Source: Caldivirga sp. (GTDB lineage Archaea; Thermoproteota; Thermoprotei; Thermoproteales; Thermocladiaceae). From it: a stretch of DNA of 8,292 nt. The notes below the pieces were generated by a model. The model made no database searches, was not told the DNA's origin, and worked only from the letters and a program-made list of their open reading frames with translations. Every line of letters begins with the position of its first letter. The stretch's first letter is position 1. Of this stretch, positions 1 through 5,725 are shown piece after piece. Made by a program: the position numbers and the translations under genes. The stretch spans positions 1 through 8,292 of the forward strand of contig JAPWUH010000048.1 in the NCBI GenBank assembly GCA_028275645.1, written 5' to 3'.

Positions 1-243
1 GTTCCCGCATACCTATCCGAGCGCTTTAGAACCACCGTGAGGGCCACTGGGGTTGGTTTTGGCTATAGCTCCGGGATCTTCATCGGTGGCTTCTACCCAT
101 TCTACGTCAGCTGGCTCTCGGCAGCCATCCACTCATTGCTATGGGCAATTATAATAATCGGAGTCATAGGTAGCGCTCTTGTGGCGATAGCAGCAGCCAT
201 AGGTCCAGAGACCAAGGATGTAGACCTAGCACAATTAGTATAA
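1..243 (+). CDS. MFS transporter, C-terminal fragment (cut by window edge)
   Basis: The reading frame is open from the first base of the window and ends at TAA 241-243, giving about 80 codons of the C-terminal end of a membrane permease; an internal ATG/GTG near position 37 is not the real start. The fragment begins with a PAYLSERFRTTVRATGVGFGY-like stretch, matching the conserved loop of metabolite:H+ symporters and related MFS permeases (E-x-F-P/R-T-x-V-R-A-T-G). Two hydrophobic helices follow (about residues 30-50 and 54-74 of the fragment), then a cytoplasmic tail with GPETKD, the usual MFS closing motif. It is convergent with the dehydrogenase gene on the other strand. Its base composition looks more GC-rich than the M24 genes. 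The substrate is unknown, and whether the missing part is intact cannot be seen. Confidence 0.85.
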   Translation, partial: VPAYLSERFRTTVRATGVGFGYSSGIFIGGFYPFYVSWLSAAIHSLLWAIIIIGVIGSALVAIAAAIGPETKDVDLAQLV

Positions 244-261
244 ACTAATTAAAACTAATTA
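242..261. repeat. Two tandem copies of a 10-bp AT-rich unit
   Basis: The unit aaactaatta occurs twice back to back, starting inside the stop codon of the MFS fragment, and is followed by the short palindrome attttaaaat at about 264-273. This is probably AT-rich spacer or part of a transcription end zone. No further function is visible. Confidence 0.5.
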
Positions 262-357
262 AAATTTTAAAATATATTATTTATCCAAGGCGTAGATACT
301 AGGTTGATAAAAAGTATTTACTAAGCATCTGGAGAGATAAAGAAATTGTTTAAACAT

Positions 358-393
358 AAGAGAAAAACGTAACTGCTATCATTGAAATAAATA
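358..393 (-). terminator. Possible T-rich terminator after the dehydrogenase operon
   Basis: Read on the minus strand just past the dehydrogenase stop codon, the sequence has T-rich tracts (CTTTTAATATTTATTT, then TTTTTCTCTT). Crenarchaeal terminators are often plain T-rich stretches without a hairpin. The position between convergent genes fits, but the region is AT-rich overall, so the call is weak. Confidence 0.3.
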
Positions 394-1398
394 TTAAAAG
401 AATATGATTGGTCTGAACTCTACTCCCTTCCTTAACTCTTGAAAGTCCCCTATTTCCCAAAAACTAATCCTTTTAGAAACTAAGCGCTCCAGTTTCACTT
501 TATTATTGCTCACTAATCTTATTGCGTCTAAGAAGTCGCCTGGTAAACTAGATCTAGACGTGACTATTTTCACTTCCTTGTAGTACAAGTCATACATCGG
601 GAGATTTAAATTATTTGTACTTATCCCGAAAAGCAAAAGGGTTCCTCCAGGTCTAAGAACATTTATTGAATTCCTAATGAGATCGGGATCTGCGGTTGTG
701 TCTATAATAACATCAAAAAGTTCATTATTAGTTAACTCCTTTATTTTAACTTCATTAAACTCCTCGGGTTTAATTACTAGATCAGCACCTAGTTCCCTGG
801 CTATCTTCAATTTATTATCAGATCTGCTAACTCCAATAACGTTTGCGCCCTGAAGCTTAGAAAGTTGAACATGCATCAATCCCATAACTCCAAGTCCCAA
901 AATTAAGACATTATAATTAGGTTTTATACTAATTAATTTATGAGCATGTACAACAGTAGATAGGGGCTGTATTAAGGGAGCAACTTCTATACTTATGCTA
1001 TCTGGAATTTTATAAGCTCTGTACTCAGGGACTACAATATATTCTCTGAGAAGACCATCGTATTCCCTACCTAAAAGCCCACCTCTGATACATAAATTAA
1101 ATTTGCCTTCCCTGCACAATGGGCAAGTATTATCATATACGTTTGGATCTATAATTACCTTATCCCCCTCATTTAAATCCCTCACCTCTTCTCCCTTTTC
1201 AATAACTAACCCTACCCCCTCATGACCCATTACCCTAGGATATCTTACCTTTACCTCTCCTTCAAATATCTTCCAATCAGTTTCACATACACTTGCGCTC
1301 AGCATTTTCACTAATACCTCATTATTTTTCGGTTTATCCACCTTATATTCCATAATTTTAGTGATTTTAGGTTGAACTAGATAAAGCGCTTTGGCCAT
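394..1398 (-). CDS. Zinc-type MDR alcohol/polyol dehydrogenase
   Basis: A 334-aa medium-chain dehydrogenase/reductase, likely oxidising an alcohol or sugar-type hydroxyl with NAD(P)+ in the cytoplasm. The N-terminal GroES-like domain has the catalytic-zinc set C38 (in CETD), H59-E60 (GHEGVG) and Q144 (QPLS); a Gln at the last position recalls Sulfolobus glucose dehydrogenase rather than classical ADH. The structural-zinc loop has C92, C95 and C103 with normal spacing, but the first Cys is Asp89. The Rossmann motif is GLGVMG at 168-173. The second beta strand ends in SRSD instead of an acidic residue, which hints at NADP+ use (inference). The ATG overlaps the upstream M24 stop codon by one base (TAATG), so the two genes are co-transcribed and probably translationally coupled. 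It may process the product of that enzyme. The exact substrate is unknown. At 334 aa it is slightly shorter than typical 340-350 aa relatives. Confidence 0.9.
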   Translation of the reverse strand: MAKALYLVQPKITKIMEYKVDKPKNNEVLVKMLSASVCETDWKIFEGEVKVRYPRVMGHEGVGLVIEKGEEVRDLNEGDKVIIDPNVYDNTCPLCREGKFNLCIRGGLLGREYDGLLREYIVVPEYRAYKIPDSISIEVAPLIQPLSTVVHAHKLISIKPNYNVLILGLGVMGLMHVQLSKLQGANVIGVSRSDNKLKIARELGADLVIKPEEFNEVKIKELTNNELFDVIIDTTADPDLIRNSINVLRPGGTLLLFGISTNNLNLPMYDLYYKEVKIVTSRSSLPGDFLDAIRLVSNNKVKLERLVSKRISFWEIGDFQELRKGVEFRPIIFF

Positions 1399-2624
1399 TA
1401 GCTCACCGTAATTATTTCATCGGCAGGGAATTTATTGAGTATTTCAACACCGCTGGAAGTCACTCTAAGCATTTGCTCTATCCTTACTCCCCATTCAAAT
1501 AGCTTTCCATGTTGAGTTTCAAGTGCTAGGACCATGTTTTCCTTAATCTCATAAGGAAAATCGAGTGAAACTATCCTGGAAATCAATGGCAAATCGTAAT
1601 GGGAAAGCCCCAATCCATGTCCCCATAAGTTAGCTGCAGCTTCCTCCTCCTCCTTATAACCCCAAACTTCACTTGCAGGAGGAAACTTAGATGCAATGTC
1701 TTTTGTAGTCACGCCAGGTCTTACTGCCTTAATTGCATCATAAAGCCAGTTGAGAGCTAATTGATAATAGTCCTTTTGTTCTTGGCTTGGCTGCCTTCCA
1801 ACGCTATATGTTCTGTAGACGCATGTATGGTAGCCGTTCCACGCTATTACTACATCTATAAGGACTAAATCTCCGTACTCAATAATCCTATCGGTGAAGT
1901 TCCTATAATTAGGCCAAGTGTGTGGTCCAGAACTCACTATAATGGTTACTACATTATCCACATTTGGTATTGAATATGCATACTCATATAAATGGGCCAT
2001 CACTTTGTTTTCAGGAATTCCAGGTCTAAGGATTTTTGTCGCCTCATAATGAATTGCATCCGCTATAGACGCTGCCACTTTCTCTGCTTCGATCTCGTCT
2101 TGGGTTTTAACAGCCCTTGCCTCGTGAATAACGCTTAAACCATCAACAACATTGATCCCAACCTTTTCGAAAGCCCTTAGCATGTTGAAGTCAATGAAGT
2201 CGACTCCCAATGGTAAGTCAGCAACTCCGTGTTCTTCTAATTCCTTCTTTATATCCCTTGCAAATTTCTCAGCTTGGTATTGGCTAGCTGGACCAGATGC
2301 ACCTTTAATCCAGATTGCGTAAGAATATTTGACTTTATCAAGCCAAGGACTGTTCCTCTTAGTGTGATACCAATTATCACCCTGTTCATAAAGAGTTACT
2401 TTCCCATCATTGGTTATAAGGGCATATCTTAACCCAGGTTTGTCCCTAGTCCAAGGAGCTCCTCTAGTTCCAGTAATATACCTTATGTTTTCTTCATAGA
2501 ATGCTAGAAAACCTCCAAAACCTGCCTGCTTTATTTTCTCTAATAACCTTCTCTTTCTCTCTTCCCTTAATCTGGCCCAATTTATTCTCTCCGCCGCCTC
2601 TGTTCCAAACACCCCCCAGGACAT
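1398..2624 (-). CDS. M24-fold (prolidase/creatinase/DddP-like) enzyme, 408 aa
   Basis: A two-domain M24B protein: an N-terminal creatinase-type domain (about 15-170) and a C-terminal pita-bread domain (about 175-400). The metal-ligand positions read D257, C268, H336, E369, E383. The second position is Asp in nearly all M24 enzymes but here is Cys, in GYHTCVYRT where peptidases have GYxSDxTRT. Spacing is normal (D+11), so this is a substitution and not a misalignment. The catalytic histidines of prolidases are also absent: SGPHTWPN has N239 where peptidases have PH, and H336+7 is Tyr. Sequence style resembles the DMSP-lyase DddP branch, but the DddP base (Asp six residues after the His) is H342. 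Calling it an Xaa-Pro peptidase would be unsafe; it is a hydrolase or lyase of unknown substrate. It is clearly related to the 452-aa protein at 5719-7077 and forms an operon with the dehydrogenase. The ATG at 2624 is supported by a TATA-like box 28 nt upstream. Confidence 0.9.
   Translation of the reverse strand: MSWGVFGTEAAERINWARLREERKRRLLEKIKQAGFGGFLAFYEENIRYITGTRGAPWTRDKPGLRYALITNDGKVTLYEQGDNWYHTKRNSPWLDKVKYSYAIWIKGASGPASQYQAEKFARDIKKELEEHGVADLPLGVDFIDFNMLRAFEKVGINVVDGLSVIHEARAVKTQDEIEAEKVAASIADAIHYEATKILRPGIPENKVMAHLYEYAYSIPNVDNVVTIIVSSGPHTWPNYRNFTDRIIEYGDLVLIDVVIAWNGYHTCVYRTYSVGRQPSQEQKDYYQLALNWLYDAIKAVRPGVTTKDIASKFPPASEVWGYKEEEEAAANLWGHGLGLSHYDLPLISRIVSLDFPYEIKENMVLALETQHGKLFEWGVRIEQMLRVTSSGVEILNKFPADEIITVS
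1402..1407 (-). promoter_or_regulatory. Shine-Dalgarno of the dehydrogenase gene
   Basis: GGTGAG on the minus strand lies three bases before the ATG at 1398, inside the last codons of the M24 gene. It supports this start and translation as the second cistron of the operon. Confidence 0.7.
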
Positions 2625-2646
2625 ACGTGCTTCATGTATAATTGAT

Positions 2647-2665
2647 AATTTTTAAGCTTTTCACC
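2647..2665 (-). promoter_or_regulatory. Promoter of the M24 (408 aa)-dehydrogenase operon
   Basis: On the minus strand, a TATA-like box GCTTAAAAATT (2657-2647) is preceded by a purine-rich BRE-like GGTGAAAA (2665-2658). The box is centred about 28 nt before the ATG at 2624, which puts the transcription start at or next to the ATG. No Shine-Dalgarno precedes this ATG, so the mRNA is probably leaderless. Confidence 0.6.
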
Positions 2666-2691
2666 TCACTTAAATAACCTTACCCAAGTCT

Positions 2692-2707
2692 TAAAATTTA
2701 AATTTTA
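2692..2707. repeat. 16-bp perfect AT-only palindrome
   Basis: TAAAATTTAAATTTTA reads the same on both strands and is centred about 75 bp upstream of the 408-aa M24 start. It could be an operator, but in such AT-rich spacer a palindrome of this composition can arise by chance. Confidence 0.35.
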
Positions 2708-2750
2708 TAGCTTATACAACCCAAGCAATTTGAAGTAGATTTCCATGCTT

Positions 2751-2854
2751 GGTTGTTCAGCTCAACAACCACCCTGGCATGGACGGGCAGAATATTATAT
2801 CATGCAAGAAGCGTAACAACCGTGGAGCCCGCCACTCCATGATCCTGCTCGTCC
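2751..2854. other. Nested hairpin element in the intergenic region
   Basis: Several inverted repeats are packed here. GGTTGTT (2751-2757) pairs with AACAACC (2764-2770). GGACGGGCAG (2781-2790) pairs with CTGCTCGTCC (2845-2854), with one G:U wobble. Inside it, ATCATG (2799-2804) pairs with CATGAT (2838-2843). Inside that, GTGG (2822-2825) pairs with CCAC (2832-2835), or alternatively TGGAG with CTCCA. The stretch is visibly more GC-rich than the surrounding spacer. It is tRNA-sized but has no T-loop consensus (GTTCRANNC), so it is not a tRNA. It could be a structured RNA, a terminal hairpin of an IS200/IS605-type or miniature element, or a remnant of one. The strand is undecided. Confidence 0.5.
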
Positions 2855-2897
2855 CCAATATACTTCCAGAAAACGCATTATTAAATAAATCGGTTGA

Positions 2898-3295
2898 GAT
2901 GTTTTACTTATAGCTATTGGTATTACTCGGGAGGGTTTAACCGGTTCTTGTTGCTGATGGCGTTAAGGCTCTTGATGGGGCTATTGTGTCATCAAGACTT
3001 TTCGTTAAGAGATAGTATAGTGTTGTTCATTTTAAGCGTTCCATGAGTAGGGTTGAGAGGAAGGAGTTAGATGAGATTCTTTTCTTGGGTGAGCAAGATG
3101 TTAATGTTGATGGCAAATTGAGTGTTCTTAATTATGTTGCTCCAAGGGAGTTGTGAAAGCGGCTCAAGATCAACAACTTAGCTGAGTCCTTTTAACTCCT
3201 TAATCAAGAGACGTAAATTCGGTAAGTTTTGGCGTATTTTGCAGATAGCCCTGGCGATCGCTGTTGAATGCGATCTATTAAATTGTTTTTCATAA
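2898..3295 (+). pseudogene. IS256/mutator-type transposase remnant (C-terminal part)
   Basis: Pieces of a DDE transposase of the IS256/MULE kind can be read in order on the plus strand, in shifting frames. DVLLIAIGITREGL (from 2898) corresponds to the region of the first catalytic Asp. LVADGVKALDGAI (from 2947) carries the second Asp in a typical ADG. YSVVHFKRSMSRVERKEL corresponds to the C-x-V-H-x-R-N region of the family. FNSLIKRRKFGKFWR (from 3191) matches the C-terminal N-x-x-E-x-x-N-x-x-I-K-R-R part, ending at TAA 3293-3295. It is dead: there are in-frame stops (for example a TAG where Gln is expected before YSVVH, and a TGA after APREL), at least two frame changes, and no N-terminal part. 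Terminal inverted repeats could not be identified. It records an old insertion between the two M24 loci. Confidence 0.7.
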
Positions 3296-3321
3296 TTACT
3301 ATATTACTATTTACTATTACT
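3295..3321. repeat. Short tandem repeat of ATTACTAT
   Basis: Two perfect copies of ATTACTAT are followed by two partial copies (TTACTAT, TTACT), directly after the end of the transposase remnant. It may mark the decayed edge of the insertion element. No function is evident. Confidence 0.6.
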
Positions 3322-3343
3322 CAAAACCAATGAGCTACGCATG

Positions 3344-3360
3344 ATGTAAACATGTTACAT
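3344..3360. repeat. Small inverted repeat
   Basis: ATGTAA (3344-3349) and TTACAT (3355-3360) are separated by five bases. The rest of the stretch from 3322 to 3448 shows no gene. Read on the minus strand, 3381-3420 is T-rich and could end transcription of the broken permease gene. Confidence 0.4.
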
Positions 3361-3448
3361 AAGGGCTGCGCATTACCTGGTTAAAATGACAATAAAATGA
3401 CTGAAATAAGAGTGAAAAGGCAAACAGATTAGAGAGGAATGCTGTTAA

Positions 3449-4297
3449 TCACATTAAAACTAAGAATATACCACTGAGTACCAACGATATACCTAATATT
3501 TGGTTTATCGTTAATTGTTCGTTCAGGAAAATCCAGGAGAGGATAAGTGCAGTCACTGGTACTCCCATCGAGAAAGAACTAATTACCGAGGCCTTATATC
3601 TACTTAGCAGCCTAAACCATATTAAATAAGCTAATCCTGATCCTAAAGCTCCTTGATATAAAACTGATAATATGAAGTCCGAATTTAGAACCACATAAAA
3701 GTTATAATCAAGGGGAGGAACAAAGAGCAATATTATTGGTGTTCCTAAACTGAATTGAAGGGCAGTTATGATAGTGCTACTTACTTCGAAATTGAATTTT
3801 TTGTAAAGCACATTGAAGAGCCCCCCAGAAGAAACCGCCCAATAATCCAGGGATTATAGATATTAAGTTAATTTCCCCTATGCTAGATATCAATATTATT
3901 CCGGTGAATCCAATAATAATCCCCAAGTACTTAATAGCCTTTAATTTCTCCTTTATTAATAGTGAAGATAATAAAGGAGTGAAGAGGACTTGGGAGTATA
4001 TTAATACTGAGGCTATTCCAGGGGGAGAATAAGCTATTACATACGCAAGACATAAGGTTAATAACGTAGTATTAAGGAAACCTATGGTTAGCAATTTGTA
4101 GAAATATGTTATTAAGGTCCTTTTAAGTTCCTTCCTAATGTTAATCAATAACAGGACTACAGTTCCTATTAGTGCTCTAAAAATGCATATGTTACAGGGT
4201 TTGAGTAATATAGCCCTATCTTAAATATGGGGAATCCTGCTCCCCATATGATGACTGGCAAAAAAGCTATTGCCAAGTCCTTGTATTTAAGTTCCAT
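3449..4297 (-). pseudogene. EamA/DMT-family permease broken by two frameshifts
   Basis: Read across two frame changes this is a complete drug/metabolite transporter of about 282 aa with two EamA repeats and about ten hydrophobic helices, a normal length for the family. Piece 1 starts at ATG 4297 (MELKYKDLAIAFLPVIIWGA, with the family's WGx near helix 1) and reaches TYAF before hitting a stop. The frame is restored if the A-run at 4179-4183 (T5 on the coding strand) gains one base, giving TYAFFRALIGTVVLL. Piece 2 continues through the first repeat to GGFFWG. The frame is restored again if the C6 run at 3821-3826 (G6 on the coding strand) loses one base, giving FFWGLFNVLYKKFNFEVSS. Piece 3 is the second EamA repeat, ending at TGA 3449. 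Both breaks are in homopolymers, so sequencing error, true pseudogene and programmed slippage are all possible. It lies 51 bp after the MFS stop on the same strand. Substrate unknown. Confidence 0.8.
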
Positions 4298-4315
4298 TAA
4301 GGAAAAATCGAAATC

Positions 4316-4326
4316 AAATTTTAAGC
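4316..4326 (-). promoter_or_regulatory. Possible TATA box of the EamA permease gene
   Basis: GCTTAAAATTT on the minus strand is centred about 24 nt before the ATG at 4297, and no Shine-Dalgarno precedes that ATG, which fits a leaderless or nearly leaderless transcript. A second TATA-like stretch, ATTATAATTTATAA (4346-4333), would give a leader of roughly 15 nt. The sequence does not decide between them. Confidence 0.45.
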
Positions 4327-4348
4327 CTATTCTTATAAATTATAATGA

Positions 4349-5713
4349 TTATGCAGTTAATGCCTTACCTTTTGTTTCTGGGGTTATTGGAGCCCAATAA
4401 ACAATTGACATTATTATATATAACACAGCAGCTAATGCAAATATTGGGAATAGCCTTGTTATAGTGGGATGGACACCCATGAGAATACCTAAGACGATGG
4501 GACTTATTATGCTTGCAATTCTTGCTGAGGTGTAAGTCATACCGCTTATGGATGCCCTAGCCCTAGTTGGATATAGATCGTTCGCGTAAACGAAAACTGC
4601 TGACCATATTGAGTCAATCACGAAATACGCAGGTAATATTAATGGTAGAAATAGTGGAGTGCCTAAAACAGCTCCGGTTAGAAGGAGAAAGATGAATGGT
4701 ACTAATGAGAAGATCCTTATAGTCCACTTCCTTCCCAATATATCAATTAACGCGGACATAACGAATCTTCCAGCCATGCCTGATAGGGCTATTATCGAGA
4801 ACAGACCAGCAGCGACTATAGCTGATATGTGATAATTTAGTACAAGAAAGAGTGGCATATAGGGTACTATACAATACCATACGAAACCTATTACAAACCC
4901 AGATAACATTAATACGGAAAATTCCCTAGGTTTAGAAACTAACATTGAGAGTTGTTCCTTAAGTGATAACTTCTTCACAGGGTTACTCCTGAACTTATTT
5001 TGAAGGTCCTCTTCTATTCTTGAAACTTTATTTTGGTCTTTAATATTCATTATCCATGCTATAGATCTAGCGGCTTCCTTAAACTTTCCATGAGCGTAAA
5101 GCCACCTAGGTGTTTCTGGCATTACCAACCTTCCAATTAATGACAATATAGCTGGTATCGCACCTATAGCGAATAGCCCCCTCCAACCCCATATTGGCAA
5201 AACTAGGTAACCAGTTAAAGCAGCAAGGGAAGTGCCTAAGGGCAAGAGAGCTGAAGCTATTCCAGCCGTAAAGCCTCTGTATTTCTCAGGCGCAAATTCC
5301 TGTAAAAGTGTATAATCAAGTGAGTAAAGTGCCCCTATTCCAAAGCCCAGAAGGAACCTCATTACTAGAACATAGGGAATGTTCCCTGTTGGGGTCAAAG
5401 CTAATAGCCCCGTTGAAGCTGCTATTAATAGTAAAGTCCATACGAAAACTGGCCTCCTACCCACCCTATCTGCTATGATAGGAACAGAGAATGCCCCTAT
5501 TACTCCACCTACTCCTACTACGGAGACCAATAATCCAATCTCGACACCTGTTAAACTCCATGCTTTCTCCCAAATTGGGATTACTACACTTAAAAGTCCG
5601 AAATCATAGAATTCAAGCATATCGGCAAGTATTACTATAATGATTAGGGCTAGAAGCCTGGAACTGAACGTATAAGTCCTTAAGTATTCACTAACTGGGT
5701 CAGGGGCTTCCAT
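4349..5713 (-). CDS. MFS permease (metabolite/organic acid or sugar type)
   Basis: A 12-helix major facilitator of 454 aa in the cytoplasmic membrane, probably a proton symporter for a small organic compound. An acidic/aromatic helix 1 (ADMLEFYDFGLLS, about residues 30-42) resembles the aromatic-acid and metabolite:H+ symporter groups. Motif A follows, ending in ADRVGRRPVF (about 81-90). PETPRWL at about 199-205 leads into the charged central loop (about 210-265). A degenerate second motif A (ALIDILGRKW) is near 321-330, then YPTRARASISGM (about 381-392) and the closing ITPETKGKALT. The start chosen is ATG 5713, not the in-frame GTG at 5722. The GAGGTGA Shine-Dalgarno occupies 5725-5719 and would overlap the GTG, while it sits five bases before the ATG. 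It is the second gene of an operon with the 452-aa M24 enzyme, whose substrate it probably imports (inference). Confidence 0.9.
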   Translation of the reverse strand: MEAPDPVSEYLRTYTFSSRLLALIIIVILADMLEFYDFGLLSVVIPIWEKAWSLTGVEIGLLVSVVGVGGVIGAFSVPIIADRVGRRPVFVWTLLLIAASTGLLALTPTGNIPYVLVMRFLLGFGIGALYSLDYTLLQEFAPEKYRGFTAGIASALLPLGTSLAALTGYLVLPIWGWRGLFAIGAIPAILSLIGRLVMPETPRWLYAHGKFKEAARSIAWIMNIKDQNKVSRIEEDLQNKFRSNPVKKLSLKEQLSMLVSKPREFSVLMLSGFVIGFVWYCIVPYMPLFLVLNYHISAIVAAGLFSIIALSGMAGRFVMSALIDILGRKWTIRIFSLVPFIFLLLTGAVLGTPLFLPLILPAYFVIDSIWSAVFVYANDLYPTRARASISGMTYTSARIASIISPIVLGILMGVHPTITRLFPIFALAAVLYIIMSIVYWAPITPETKGKALTA

Positions 5714-5718
5714 ATTGT

Positions 5719-5725
5719 TCACCTC
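5719..5725 (-). promoter_or_regulatory. Shine-Dalgarno that fixes the MFS start
   Basis: GAGGTGA on the minus strand, complementary to the archaeal 16S rRNA 3' end, ends five bases before ATG 5713. Its last three bases are the TGA stop of the upstream M24 gene (5721-5719), so termination and re-initiation happen at the same spot. Confidence 0.8.

Noticed and set aside
1398..2624. Annotating the M24 proteins as DMSP lyase (dddP)
   Set aside because: The extra Asp of the DddP iron site and the proposed catalytic Asp are missing in both proteins, and no other DMSP gene is present.
2781..2857. tRNA gene
   Set aside because: The length and the closing stem followed by CCA look tempting, but there is no T-arm consensus, no proper D-arm or anticodon stem, and no discriminator base between the stem and CCA.
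3295..3321. CRISPR array
   Set aside because: The repeat units are 7-8 bp and contiguous without spacers; this is a simple tandem repeat.
5379..5609. 76-codon open frame on the plus strand
   Set aside because: It lies entirely within the MFS permease gene on the other strand, and its predicted peptide shows no family features; it is a shadow frame.
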